Both the position numbers and the translations under genes were made by a program. The notes below the pieces were generated by a model, which was given only the letters and a program-made list of their open reading frames with translations, did no database searches and was not told the DNA's origin. A DNA stretch of 64,000 bases from the NCBI GenBank assembly GCA_021029095.1, contig JAJOHG010000017.1:372001-436000 (forward strand). Reading direction: 5' to 3'. Positions 1 to 11,900 of this stretch are shown piece after piece. Source of the stretch: Phellopilus nigrolimitatus (Eukaryota > Basidiomycota > Agaricomycetes > Hymenochaetales > Hymenochaetaceae). Position 1 is the first letter of the stretch. Each line of letters begins with the position of its first letter.

Positions 1-367
1 TTCATGAACGCAGAGCGATCAGAAGCTTCCGGGTAGAGTTCATACGCAGAAACAGAAGATTGGGGTCCAAATTATCTCGTGTAGAAGGCATCTCGGACAA
101 GTCTACCGTGCACGTGGGAGAGAAACGATATCGATGTTGAGAAAGCCTTTTTAGCTTTCGGCAGCCCCTGAAACGAAGATGACCAGAGAAGGGAGTTGAG
201 GGTCAAAGCGCCTGGAGCCCATTCCCTGTCGATGACAGTGTGTGTGACGGATATCTCCAGCGAAAGGCTTGTTGATGTGCGTGAGGAGAGTTGAGGGTAC
301 ATGTTCAATTGATAACGAGAAATGACGATCTTGTAATACACACAGTCATGCAGGAGAGACGATGCTA
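1..367. other. Left edge, no gene seen
   Basis: No convincing coding exon is visible on either strand. The stretch lies just downstream of the minus-strand Tctex1-type gene and probably holds its 3' untranslated region. The one long open frame here (minus, 72-404) overlaps the last exon of that gene in a different frame and has no recognisable domain, so I treat it as a shadow. Confidence 0.5.
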
Positions 368-981
368 CTAAACTGTTCGAATAGCAAAAGCCACACAAAC
401 ACAAATTAAAGAGTCCTGAAAGATATTAAGGAAAAGCTGCAGCATAGATAGATTGGATCACGGGCTCACACTCGAAAACACTTCCTGAGCGACCGTATCA
501 CAATCCTCCCAATGGCAAATAAGGTTGGCGCTGCAAAGATTGCTCTTGCATCAAGATGTTCTTCAGCGAAGAGAAATACTTACTGTCCGCCCTGTCCGGA
601 GTTCTCATCAATTCGTGTAAGTACAATATATTTGCTGCAGGGCAAGGCATCAGGACAGTCGTGATGATTGGAAATGCCGTCATTAGATATGCAGCTTACA
701 ATCCTCTCGGCTGAATCTCTGGTATCCTTCGAAGTGAGCAAGCCGCAAGGCTAGTAACAATAACGATACACACCGAGCATCCTCTCTTTAACTCTCTCTC
801 CAATCTCCTTGCACCATGCCTTCGTGCGATCTCTATCCCGTGGAATTGGAAATACTTCATTCTGCAAGGTGGAAGACAAGAGCTTCTTTATGTACGCCTT
901 CAGGGTTTCGGTGTCGAATTTTGGCCGTGGAGAGGGGGCATCAGGAAGTGGGGGAGGTGAGCGGATGCCATAACTGGCCAT
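368..981 (-). CDS. TDA2: Tctex1-type dynein light chain-like protein (Tda2-like)
   Basis: Five exons in transcript order: 981-774, 718-700, 634-584, 530-470 and 415-368, giving about 128 residues with every phase matching. The protein has a short Pro-rich leader, then the Tctex1 fold: a helical part with KLLSSTLQNEVF and KAWCKEIGERVKERML, the strand KYIVLTRIDENSGQGG, HWEDCDTVAQEVF, and the closing strand SLICVCVAFAIRTV. Fungal proteins of this type resemble yeast Tda2, a Tctex1-fold protein of the actin and endocytosis machinery, more than motor-bound dynein light chains; that role is inferred from family knowledge. Exon 2 is only 19 bases and supplies EIQPRGF; without it the strand before KYIV is lost. 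It starts 224 bases from the diverging PEX11-type gene, so the two probably share a promoter. Confidence 0.85.
700..718 (-). other. 19-base microexon of the Tda2-like gene
   Basis: The exon AGATTCAGCCGAGAGGATT is flanked by CCAG and GTAAGC on the coding strand. It restores EIQPRGF between ERML and KYIV and keeps phase on both sides. Without it the strand order of the Tctex1 fold would be short by six residues. Confidence 0.8.
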
Positions 982-1205
982 GAACGGCTAGGCAGAGGGC
1001 GACAGTAGAATTAGAGAGTGGCAATCGTGAGCAACCGTTCGGAAAGTGTCGATACGTGTTGTATGCGCATGTTTGACGCTGTACGTGGAGGCGCGTTCAG
1101 CGTGCGGATGCGCGCCTGATTTGGCCCAAATCCGAAAGTCGACCGAGCTAACCTGCGTGCAACCTGCGAGCACAGTGACGCGGAAGAAAAGCGCTATCTT
1201 GTAAT
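982..1205. promoter_or_regulatory. Shared divergent promoter, Tda2-like / PEX11-type
   Basis: These 224 bases lie between two start codons that point away from each other, so they must hold both promoters and both 5' leaders. I see no clear TATA box. The call rests on gene layout, not on a recognised motif. Confidence 0.5.
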
Positions 1206-2701
1206 ATGTCCACGGTCTCATTCCCAGAAGGCTCGAGCCATTCTCACTCGGCTTCGTCGTCGACTCAGGAAGACTTCTTCGGGTCGTCGTATAACCCATC
1301 ATCGTCCTTCCAGATCAACCCGCTTTCGCCCCTTCCTCCACGCACGCCGCGCACATCAATATTGTCCACTTCTCAGTCTTACGCGTATGGCCAGGAGATG
1401 TACGCATCGTCCGTTTCACAGCAGGAAGAGAATAAGGAGAAACCGCCTGTCGTCGAGTTCGAAGGGGAGGAAGCCGCTGAGGATATAGAGGAAGATGTGA
1501 GCGAGGAAGCTGTAAAGAGAGTGAAGACCCCAGAGGTATGGCGGGAGGTCCTGAAGACAGGTGCAGGTCGAGACAAGGCGTTTGTGAGTGTTCTCCATAC
1601 ATTTAGCAATCTAATGCTCATGAGCACTTCCCTCACAGAAAGTGCTGCAGTACACGCTCCGTGTGTATTTGCTTTTTCACAGTAAAATAGGCTCGAGTCG
1701 CGTATTTTCGAAGCGCTCAAAGACACCTTGGGAGATAGAGGTTGTCAAGCGCTTGGAAGCTACAGCCTCTAGCCTTTCGACAACAAGGCAAGCCTTGGGG
1801 TCCGTTATTTTTAATTTCCACTAAGTCGTGCCCATTTTAACAGAAAAGCCCTCATTATGTTCAACTGGTTGACGCCTCTGACATCCATCCTTGCAACACG
1901 GAATGATGAGCTCGACTTCTCAGAAAAGTCACCGAAAGAGAAAGAGCCCTCAAAGCCCCTCCTGCACACATTCCTTCATGCACCGCCTCCAGCATTACTC
2001 GATCTCGTCAACGGGTTATCAGATGACATATACGCATTCTACAGGTGCGCGAACTTTTTTTTCGTTCTTGTTGCGGTCCCTTAAACTCCCTAAAGGCTCG
2101 GATTAATAGGGAAAAAGACGGGAGAAAGGGCGGGCAGGTTCTCTGACTGGTGTTGGTTTTTCGGTACCTTGATAGCCCTCGTTGAGCTTGGCTTCGAGAG
2201 GAATATAACTAAGACTAAAATCCAAGCAGGTGACTGCGTCTCTGTTTTCTCTGTTTCGTTTTTCTAATAACGGCTTTCTGATACACGTATACAGTGGAAT
2301 CAAGGCTGTACGTTGATTCCATGTCGGGCGCGACTGGAAACTCTAAATCTGCCGCTGCGAAGGCGGCAGAAAAGGAACTTGAGAAGCTGCATAGGCAGGA
2401 CTTCTGGCTGCGCATACAGCGGACGAAGCTTCTCCTGGACCTAGTCTTCGTGTGTACGTACATTTATTGACTGTCGGAAGAAGACTCATACCGAATAACT
2501 CTCGCAGCATATGAGATCTTCAAGATCAAGCCCATGCGAGAAGTTGTCAAGCCTCTCGCAGGTCTCGGAGCTGCGATCCTTAGGTACAGTAGCTCGTGTC
2601 CTCTCACGAACTTTACTTTTACTGACGAGGGTCTGTGCAGCGCTTCGAGGCTTTTCCACAATCATAGAACGTCACTGATCCTCAAAGAAACGCATCAGTG
2701 A
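1206..2701 (+). CDS. PEX11: PEX11-family peroxisomal membrane protein
   Basis: Seven exons: 1206-1583, 1639-1787, 1844-2044, 2096-2229, 2295-2453, 2508-2583 and 2641-2701; about 385 residues, all phases consistent. An N-terminal region of about 130 residues is rich in Ser/Pro and acidic residues. The PEX11 core follows, with KVLQYTLRVYLLFHS, a helix running to LVNGLSDDIYAFYRLGL, a membrane-type stretch WFFGTLIALVELGF, and a basic C-terminal part ending LILKETHQ. PEX11 proteins elongate and divide peroxisomes by inserting an amphipathic helix into the membrane. The acidic N-terminal extension is long for the family, which suggests the gamma/PEX11C-like group, but I am not sure of the subgroup. 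Intron 2 (1788-1843) starts with GC instead of GT; only that choice keeps frame through KALIMFNWLTPL. Confidence 0.88.
1788..1843 (+). other. GC-AG intron in the PEX11-type gene
   Basis: The intron begins AG|GCAAGCC and ends AACAG. Frame before and after (STTR|KALIMFNW) fits only this choice; the GT sites nearby shift the frame. Confidence 0.75.
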
Positions 2702-3156
2702 AGGATCGTACGCACTTCCTATTCTAATGATTGCCACCTGTGCTCTTCTCAACTTTTCGCTCATTTTTCTACTCTATATCGTTGAAATTTGTTGTTCATA
2801 TTTATGGTCTGTATACAATCTGTAGATAACCTCGGCGTTTTTGGTTCTGGCTCCTTATCTCTCCTTACATACTAAGCATACTAAGTCCTTGCTAACCTTT
2901 ATCTGATCACTCTACTGTCCGTAACTTCACTTAGATCTTTGACCTGCTAATGACCATCGGTTTCCGAAAGATTTGCGCACCGGCAGTTCTGTATGGGGAC
3001 GCGTCAGATGCGAGCGAATGCGGGATGAATCAACACATGGGAGTATGAAGCTACATTGTAGCCGCGCAATTCAGTCCAGAAGCAAAGTTCTCGCCTCGGA
3101 TTCCACGGCCAGTACCTACGCCAAGTTCAAACAAATTCATTCGCAAATCCAAGTTC
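2702..3156. other. Intergenic, convergent 3' ends
   Basis: This stretch separates the 3' ends of the PEX11-type gene and the small mitochondrial membrane gene. It is T-rich at first (about 2740-2950). A plus open frame at 2973-3269 runs into the coding exon of the opposite gene and has no domain. I see no gene. Confidence 0.5.
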
Positions 3157-3759
3157 CTACCGCCACCACCACCTGGACACGGAATCAGCGGACTTTACTA
3201 GTTGCGATGAGTTACTCCGAAGTTCCTGCTCCTGTTGCAGCTCCTGAAGCTCCGTCTCCAACTGTTTGATGCGTTTGTTCGCTTCGTCGAGGTACTTTTC
3301 TGTCGCAAGCTTTGTTTGCAGGAGTTGGAGGCCCTGTGGTGATGCATACGAAATGTCGTTAGAATGAATAGAAGGTAACGAGAATTAGAAGTCGGAGAAG
3401 TCAGAGGCATGAGCCATACCCCGCCTGGTTGTACCCTCGAACGAAAGATAGAGTAACGAACTCACGATGTAGACAGCGGACCCGAGGAGTGCTACAGGTA
3501 TCATCGCGGGCACCGTGTTCGTGTACCAGTGCGCATGTGCGGAGCGCTCCGGCCCCGCCCCTTCCCCCGCGCCGTTTGGTTCTCCTGACCCACCAGGTCC
3601 GTCCTGCCCTCTCGCCTTCCCTCTGCTCGAAGGCGAGTTTGATTGGGATTGGGGCTGCTCGGAGAAGAAGCGGGCGCGGTGGGCGCCTGCCGGACGCGTG
3701 GTAGCACGAGAAGCGAATAGATGCCGCGAGCTGCGCACGAGAGATGTGCAACAAGACAT
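3157..3759 (-). CDS. Small mitochondrial inner-membrane-type protein, unknown role
   Basis: Two exons, 3759-3466 and 3333-3157, give 156 residues. The first 35 residues look like a mitochondrial presequence: rich in Arg/Ser/Ala, no acidic residue until the end, closing with RARFFSEQ. A Gly/Pro/Ser-rich low-complexity stretch follows, then one membrane segment (about residues 83-98, VPAMIPVALLGSAVYIG). After it comes a charged coiled-coil-like helix with KLATEKYLDEANKRIKQLE, and a C-terminus with four aromatic or basic residues (RWWWR). This layout (presequence, single membrane span, coiled coil) suggests an inner-membrane assembly or scaffold protein, but I do not recognise the family. The splice site GTGAGT lies just after the membrane segment; reading through it hits a stop soon after. 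Confidence 0.75.
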
Positions 3760-5692
3760 TCCTATTGACAGTGGATAGGGCGTGGACAAGTCGGTCTTTG
3801 TGAGCTCAAGACGAGGGTCGATCGAGATTGACGCGTCTCGAAAGGTCGGCACGTGATGATATTCGCTACTGCGTACCGTCTGAAATTTGAAATTTAGATT
3901 ACTGCACTTTCTTCGGTTTTGATTTTCTTTTTCTTTTACGATATTGTCACCACCCAACAACAACAGCCTATCCTCCTTCCCTTCCTCATCAATTTTCACT
4001 TATTTTTGTAATGTGACATTGCAATGGAGTCAGCACATACTGTGGAGCTCAAATATAACCCTCGTCCAGATTTTTTGACTTTGTACAATCTCAATTGCAT
4101 CTTTTTCCCGACTAAGTAAAGTGGATAATTCAACTTGAGCTCGACTGGGGAGAACCATATTGTAGTGTTTGGTAGATTCCAAGCTCCATACAAATGAGGG
4201 GAAACCGGAGGGGGGAGGCTTTCTAAACTATTAAGTCATTACTCATGCACAAATAAACATGTAGCTCGTCTTATATTCATTATTTACGCACGGGGAATCG
4301 AATATGCAGACGTCTGAGTGGCTCAATTACAATAAAAGGCTCCGAAATGTCTGAATCTCCAGCGGCTTTCAAGAAGCTATGGGCCAGGTATTACGAAGTT
4401 CAGCTAGGAACATCTGCAGACCCTGGTGGAGGTCTGTGAGGCGGGGGCTATCGTTCACATTTCTCTATGGGAAATAATTGGAATTCACAAGAACCTGGGG
4501 AATGGCTTCCTCCGGCCAGAACACACAGGCTAAATTGCTCGCTGTGCTAATAGTTAATGGTATGAGAAGGAGCTCAGAGCAAAAGGAGCTAGCGCAAAAC
4601 GGTAAGAAGGCCGCGGCCACTATATTTTAGAGTGACTTTCTGTATAGTCTGTTACATATATCCTTGTTGGCAAGGGAGAAAGATACAACGGGTCTCTGGT
4701 CTTGGGGCCGCGAAGCTGCAGGAGAATCCCAATTCGTTAATGTATCTGGAGACTCAGAAGACCTGGACAAAAATATAAAGTAAATCTCCCGGACGCAACC
4801 TAATCATGGCGGAGTAAGTTAATAGCGGCCTTATCTTCGTGCTGTAAGTCAGTCGGAGGAGTTGCAGAGATGAGAAGCTTAATGAATGGGAACAATCACT
4901 AGCGCGCTTTCCTACTAGTTGAGACGGCGTTCTTTCTTTAGTGTGTACGCAACAAGGAGGGGGTGAACTAGTGAGCGAGTACAAGCTAGCTACAGTTCGA
5001 ACGTGGGTGTTCGCAGTACTCTGCTTCGCAGGCACGAGTTTGACGCCTCATCAAAAAAATCCCACCAGAACTGGAGATAGAAGACTTTAAGTTACGGAGA
5101 AGCTCTAACTTTGGATTCCGCCGTGTTCGGACTTTTGTGCGGACACGGAAAAAGAAAGCGGGATTGCAACAGGAATGCTAGGGTAACAACATTCGACTGG
5201 CAATGCACGTTCAAGAGATAGAGCCAGCGCATTTCGATGGCGCGGCACAGAGCCGGATGGCAAGTCGACGCCGTGTTTGAGACGCGCGTGTATACTTTGA
5301 TTGTGGCGCGCGTCCAAATACTTAGCTTCAAACAACAGATATAAGGCTGCTGCTGCTGCCGCCTTGATTATTATCAGACACAGGCAAGGAGCGCAGCTGC
5401 ATAGAGGACACCGGCACCCAAATAAATGCGGATGAATGGTACCAATGTTATCTCCAAGGATTTCCTAAACATATGAAATACTGGCTCCGGAAGCAGATTG
5501 ATCTTCAAGCTTCAAGAGCTGGAGGGACATGAGACAAAGTGTATCTGTCCGTCGACCACTGCGTAGTAAAGGAGTGCATAGCAGAGACAAAAACTGCGCA
5601 TTGAAAGAAAAGAAAAAAACTCCGAGCGGTCGCCCCTTGAACTTGAAGTTTTTTTTATGTAGTATCCTCGGATTTGCGCCACCCGCAGCAGG
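3760..5692. other. Intergenic, no gene seen
   Basis: About 1.9 kb without a recognisable exon. Open frames are under 95 codons, overlap each other on both strands, and show no domain. Nothing repeats here in an obvious way. Confidence 0.45.
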
Positions 5693-6416
5693 GTGAGTGC
5701 GTTCGAAATGGAAGGTCGGCTGTGCAAGCACCAATCGTCACTCGCTGAAAGGTACAGTTATACCAACCCGCATACTCTCGGCCTTTCCTCGTTCCTTGCT
5801 CCTCCCACCACCATCACTCGTTCACAATCATCCCGCTCGTCGCCCAGCCGCACCGTCGTGCGTCGCTCACAGCGTTGAACAAGAAGGAGGATTTCATCGT
5901 CGAAGCAGGAGATTTGTTCTATTTCCGTCTTCTGGTCCCAGATAAACAAGCGTCGGTTGTGCGTTGCTTTCATTCATTAAATACCTTAAATACCATCCCG
6001 ACAGCCTCAGCATCTTACTTCTTGCCTCGCAGGACTGCAGCAGCTCTTAGTTGGGGGGATCATTCGCTGCACGGCGTGCCAGCACATTCTATACTGCTCC
6101 CGTCCACGCGTCACAACACAGTGCTTACCGCCCGTTGCCCGCACGTCCACTTGGCCGCAAAGCACTTTACCTTCTACCGCTCTCTTTATCACATTTCTGT
6201 CGTTCCCCGCACAGTCGCTTCAGGTTTCTCGTCGTCTCTGAGCCTGCAGATCCATTGTTGGGTTGTCTAACAATTTCGGGGATAATCTGTACCGCATATT
6301 CTCGGCCCGACCTTCGCTTCATCTTCGATACGGCAACAAATAACTCAATACGCCACTCAAGCCCGTTGCCGACGCGCTTTTAAGTCTGATTTCGACTATT
6401 TGCAAAGGAGGGAACG
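5693..6416 (+). promoter_or_regulatory. Promoter and pyrimidine-rich leader of TVP38-like gene
   Basis: From about 5760 to 6370 the plus strand is rich in C and T, a common sign of fungal core promoters and 5' leaders. Several short ATG-led frames lie upstream of the main start. The extent of the leader, and any intron in it, cannot be told from sequence. Confidence 0.35.
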
Positions 6417-8250
6417 ATGGCTTTTCCGGACTTGTCGAAAGCGACATCGGACGTGTCCCCACCTCTACATCATTCACTTTCCTTAAATTCTACAACCTCA
6501 TCCTCTCCGGTCCAAGTGACCCCGGCAGTTTCTTCTTCTAGCGCGGGCGCATCTTCTATGTCCTCTATGTCTTCGTCAAAGGCGAAACCTCAGCAACCCC
6601 AATCGCGATCTCCGTCACGCTTCGCCTCTGCCTTAAAACCACCCGCGCTCCCCCAACAGGAGATCAGCGAGAAAGTGCGCGATGCATTCGAGGATTTGGA
6701 GCTCGGGGGCATCTCACTTTCACAGAGAGTTTACGCTGCGCAACAGCAGTCAGAGCTCAACCGCGCTCGGTCGCGCTCACGGAGTCGGGGTCGTTCGCGT
6801 GGTCGTTCTATGGAGAGGACAAATAGAGATATGAGGGACGAGTGGGATGAGAAGCGCAGACTGAGTATGAAGTACGCTACTGCCTCCCCTGTACCTGGGC
6901 CCTCGAATGCGTGTCAAGCGCTTTCGCCGCACCAAACGCGACCAGGTCCCATCCCAATTCAAGGGCCCATACGTTCCTCCAGTCTCACGAGTGCTTCATT
7001 CTCGCATCCTCCTCAGACACTGTCGTCGCAGGCCTCCACTGTTCCTCCCCCACCATACTCGTCTTTGCCCTCGTTTTCTACTGCCTCTCTTCCCTCATAC
7101 ACATACAACTATTCTTCCTACTCGTCTTCCGTACGTCGGATGCTGCTCGCGGAGCGACTTCGGCCCTGGATACCGGTTCTGCTATACGCCGCGACAACCT
7201 TGGGTTTCGTGCTAGCCATCGCTTTCTGGAAGGAAGAAGTCTTCAGTAATTTAGATGATCTGGCGCGGTGGCTGAGGGCAGAGGGGGAGACTGGGTACGC
7301 AGTCATGTTTTTCTTGATTTTCTTGACATGCATACGTGAGTTTCAATTTAATAGCGAGTATTTTTAGATGCTCACGTTAAATTTTGTTAGCGCCTTTTCC
7401 TCTTTACTCTACCCTTCAGGTCCTCTCTGGTTACACCTTCGGCGCGTGGACTGGTGCTGTCGTATCTTACTTCTCTGCACTTGCCGGTGCAGTTTTTGTC
7501 TTTTGGATTTCTCGCTCGCTCCCGTCATTGCGTAGCGCAATCACATCGTGCATGTCACGCTCGAACGCTTTGCAGCGCGTTGTGCGTGCGATCTCCAGAC
7601 GTCCATCGCTCCTTTTTCTTGTGCGCCTCGCGCCATATCCATACAACGTACTCAACGCACTCTTGGCTGGATGCCCGCGTCTCACCTTCCGCACATATAC
7701 TGTATGCACAGCTCTTAGTTTGTTGAAGGTTATAATTCATACCAGCATCGGCGCGGGAATCAAGAGTTTTGCGGAATACCATATACCGGCGAAGTCCGGT
7801 GTCTCGGTAGATGACGATGGCAAAAGCGATGAAGACGACGCGAGCTTTCTAAGCCATACGTCGTCAATTGCAGGCATCGTACTATGTATTGCACTCGCCA
7901 TCTACCTCTCGTACGTTGCCCGGCGTGCGATCGACGAAGAGCTCGAAGACGATGACGACCTGGAATGCAATCGAGGCCGCTCGCGCCCGCGCGCTCGTCG
8001 CGACTACGACGTGCGCGCAGATGACGAGGAGCGCGCTGCGTTCCTGGACGGGTCGGGTGGAGTCGGACTCGGGGCAGACTTCGCGATCGTTTCGAATGCC
8101 GCGAGCGGCTTGGCCTCGGTGCGTGGACGCGATAATAGCGAGATGGTGGAACGCGACGGCGCGGTACAGCTTGGCGCAACAGCTCCTTCACCTGTGCCAA
8201 TGTCATCGTTGTCCGCGGATCCGTACGGGCCGCCCGAGTGGGTGCATTAA
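6417..8250 (+). CDS. TVP38: TVP38/TMEM64 (VTT domain) Golgi membrane protein
   Basis: Two exons, 6417-7335 and 7391-8250, give about 592 residues. The first 235 are a disordered Ser/Pro-rich tail with an RS-type patch (RARSRSRSRGRSRGRS). Membrane segments follow at about 249-268 (ILLYAATTLGFVLAIAF region) and about 293-307 (AVMFFLIFLTCI). The VTT domain comes next with PPFPLYSTLQVLSGYTFGAW, a small-residue-rich helix FSALAGAVFVFWISR, and RLAPYPYNVLNALLAG, a match to the R-x-x-P-x-P...N core of the family. A last membrane segment lies at about 460-480, followed by an acidic and Arg-rich tail. Family members are Golgi or ER proteins, with lipid scramblase activity reported for relatives. The intron GTGAGT...TTAG splits CI|PPF. 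The start lies in a good context (AACGATGG). Confidence 0.85.
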
Positions 8251-8655
8251 ATCTCTTGTGCGGATAGCAACGCCGTGTCGTGTGTATGATATCGGATTTC
8301 CCGGGATTTTTTGTGATTTTTATCTTGACCATCTCTTACGCTTGCGACATCATCAACTCGCGTTACCATCTTTCTCTCCCTCGACGCGAGAACGGACTTC
8401 ATTATTATCTCACTTTCTGTACTTCGCTTCTTTTCGTTTTTTCGTTTCCCCCTTTCCTTATCGTCTTCACCCTCCAAAAAAAATCTTGGTTGGTACGCTC
8501 TTGGTTCTTGTGGAATAGAAAGATAGAGCCGTAACGGACTCAAAGTAATTATCAACTGATCAAATTGATTGTACCACAAAATTATTTTGCTAAAGTACGA
8601 CAATAATAATGAGTCGAAGAGGTTTTCGTTCTTGATGCTCACAGGAGGGTATATG
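8251..8655. other. 3' flank of TVP38-like gene
   Basis: AT-rich DNA with pyrimidine runs (8380-8500), most likely the 3' untranslated region and terminator region. No coding exon is seen. Confidence 0.4.
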
Positions 8656-8924
8656 TACACACGGATGTAGAAAGTCGTGGTGATCGACATGGACATCCAA
8701 AAAAGGAAAAATACCCCTAGACCTGTTTTGCCTTACATTTTCTTTGAGGCAGCCCGGAGAAGAATGTATACTGTCAACGGGACACTTTTTTGTGTGAATC
8801 AGGTCGAGTTCCAGGCATTGAAGGTAGGATGTGTAGGGTTTCAACGGTTATCCACGGTGATGTGAATCTACTTCCTGATTTGGAAGTAAATGTCGATCAC
8901 CACGATTTTCTACATCCGTGTGTA
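8656..8924. repeat. Foldback inverted repeat, MITE-like
   Basis: Two 35-base arms, 8656-8690 and 8890-8924, are reverse complements with a single mismatch (core CGGATGTAGAAA and GTGGTGATCGACAT). Weaker pairing continues a few tens of bases into the 199-base spacer. The arms contain no coding pattern and the spacer frame (plus, 8677-8865) has no domain. This is the shape of a non-autonomous foldback or MITE-type element, or of a cruciform or hairpin transcript. I could not find a target-site duplication. Whether copies exist elsewhere cannot be told here. Confidence 0.7.
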
Positions 8925-11900
8925 TAAGCCACTTTAGACACTCTTGGTTTGAAACTTGTATGAAATTGGTTTAAGTCAAACACAACTGAGGGCGGCTTTC
9001 GAAGATTTGAAGAACAAGAAAAACATCAGACGACATTCCTGCAGCTCACACATGCCAAGTATTCAATACTCAAAATTCATAAACAAATTGTCTGAAAGGC
9101 ACGTGAGCAAAGTCAAGCAAACGGTCGGGCAATTCACTCTCTCAATTACGTGCAACTGTTTTCCCTGAGTCTTCCAAAGCGCATTATGCCTTCTGGGAAT
9201 AACGTGGATGGGAACACTCTCCGGCCGGCTCCAGGAGGCCCAAATCGGCGTCGTGCGCAGGACGATCATGAGCGCCGATCATTTCCTTACTTCGAGAATT
9301 CAATTAGCCAGCCACATGTCGTATACGGTGCAGTGCGTTCCCAGAATACTCGGCGCCGAGGGGATACGCTGCGGCCTTGCTTCTGTCGGCGCGGGCGATG
9401 CTCGAACTAGAGTCCATTAGACAAGGTTCGTGGAGAAGGAGGGGCCGTAAGGCGGGTCTTCGTCGAGACACTGCTCGCGCAGGCGCCCTGGTCGGCGCCG
9501 GCGGGACCAAGCCAGTGTCGAAGACGGGGCTTCGCTCTGTATGACTACGAGGGGCAAGACAAATGCTTTGCGACCGGCCCTGACGTCAGAACTCGTAGTC
9601 GGTCGTTCTAGCTGGTTCTCTTCCCTTGTGACCACCACCGACAAACCTTCTCGTCCTCTTCACACGCACACTAGATTTCAGAGAACGTCCTCGACGCAGG
9701 ACCCTTTGTCCCCCCCCCCCCAGTCTTCTTCCCGCAGGCGTGTCGTGTAATTAATCCCACTAGTGTCTTATCATATAGGACTCGCCGTCGGCTCGGTGCT
9801 GGCCCCCAATTTTGCAAAAAAATCCGCGCGCGCGTATTCTCCGGAGAGACTCGGGGGGGGGGGGGGGGGGCAACAACAACAATTGTCATTTCTCACAAGC
9901 ATCTCCAAAATTTGAAATAACGAGAAATGCGTTTAATAACAACACGGCAGCGGCAGGCCATTGGCCATTGGCCATTTGCTATCACATCACACCGCACACT
10001 GTGCTGTGGCGCCGTGCCTGGTGAGCCAAAGTATGCGACTAGATGGGTGGGTGTCTGGAGGCTCGCTGCGCATATGACAATGATAATGAAAGGCCTTGTC
10101 GGGTTCGATTGCCCACATACGGGCGCGCGCGCAGTTATTTCAAGGACTGCGCCGGGACGTGATTCTATCATGCGGGGCGTGATGAAATGGCATTGGATTT
10201 GTGATGGACGCAGGCTAGCGCTGTGCCCTCGCGGACCAGTATGATGGTCTGTGAGCTGTCGCGCCGGATCCCCCCCTGAGTATGCGTGTGCGGCTGGCGC
10301 AGGCGGCGCCTATTCGAGCTCGCTGTGCTCAGCAGGGGCGGCGGGCCTGCCGAGTATTGCAGACTGCAAAAAAAAGTGTTTTCTGGAATTTGGGAGCAAA
10401 GCCAGGCGTGATGTGCGGACTTAGTAGCAGTGGAGCGGGTTGCGATCTCGGGAGGACGATATTCCGGTGCCATAATGGCAGGATCTGCCTGCAGGAGAGT
10501 ATAGCATAGGAGTTGCCTGCTTCGTAGGAGTCGGGCGCCTCCTTTGTGTCCTGGCGCACCCGCAGGGGCAGCTGCCCAAAAGCAAGGCGCGAGCGCGCGC
10601 GGAGATTCGTGGCAGCCAGCCAGCCAGTCGGTCAGGCGGCGCCGAACCTTGATAGTGGGCATCAGCAATGAAGCGTCGCAGCGGCAGGCTTCTCTTCTCT
10701 CTTTCAAAGCGCACCGGAACATCATATCAGAAATCGAAGACCCGGTCTATAATTATGAGAGAACCCCAGCCTGCCCAGATGAAAAAAAAGGGTGTGCGAG
10801 CGGGAGAAAGATACGCACACCGGGGGACCGGTAGCGCGACCTATAACGGGGGGATCTGCGGAAGAGGCGGCGAGAGGAAAGGGCGAGGGGGGCAATGCGG
10901 CAAGCATCAGGAAGCGCATGTCGAGTGTCCTGTCTCGCTCTCTGCGGTCTGAACCTCCGCGCACTCTGCATTCCTTGTCAACTTTTGTGCTTCAAATCCT
11001 GAATGGAAGCGGGATCCTTCTCGTCTAGCAGTCCATATATCAGATGCATGGAAATAAGCATACCCAGAGTTGAGAAATACCGTGGGTGCTGTGTTTTCTT
11101 ATTAGCAAATGCGTCTTCGAAGGACATTCAGGCGTGACGTGTGACAGCTCTTCTTTGGGAGCCAGATAATTTTTGGAACCGCTAGGGTCAGATCAATCTA
11201 TAGACCCTCCAGCCGGAATATGCGAATGGGGAGAGAAGTGCCGATCAGAAGAGAGGTCAGACAGAAGGGTTGAGGCTCGAGGAAGAAATGTGACTGCACA
11301 CCTTTCCCTTCCGTTATTTCCTTTCTCGGACCAAGCCACGCGCGCGTGACTATTGTTCGTTTCGTGGATTTCAATGTCTCCTTGACGTGCACGGACCGCG
11401 TTGATTGTCTCTCCGCCTAGAGCCTTCTGAATCAGTCTAGCTCTCGCGGATTTGCTAGCTCGTTCTCTGACGAAAGTGTACTAGCCGAAGAAATGTGTCC
11501 ATGCCATGCTGCTATCGAGGCGATCAGCATAATGATGGGTTCATCTCCGAATCTGATGTCTATTTGAGTTTGCTATGCTATGGCTGTCAAGCAAACCCAG
11601 ACGATGATAGATAGTTCCTCAATCTCGGGGTGATGCGTTCCATCGAAATTTACGCTATTTTCTCCATGACTGTCTTTTCAGCGTCCACGCAAAAAAGGAG
11701 TACGGAAACAAATTAAACAAAGAACCCCGGAGATCTCGGTCTCTGTACTGAATTCACGGCGGTCGAGTTCAGCTTTCTGGCGAAAGTGAAAGGAACGAAC
11801 GGAATCAAATTCGACCGAATCTGCGCGTGTGGCTATATCGGGCAAGTAAGCAGGCGGCGGTTCGCGACCCCCGGCCCCCGGAGACCCGCGGACGGGTTAC

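Noticed and set aside
8677..8865. Frame inside the foldback repeat that might encode a transposase
   Set aside because: Only 62 codons with no DDE or other transposase motif.
10095..10130. B-box-like GGGTTCGATTGCCC, possible tRNA
   Set aside because: No matching A box or acceptor stem at the right distance; no cloverleaf could be built.
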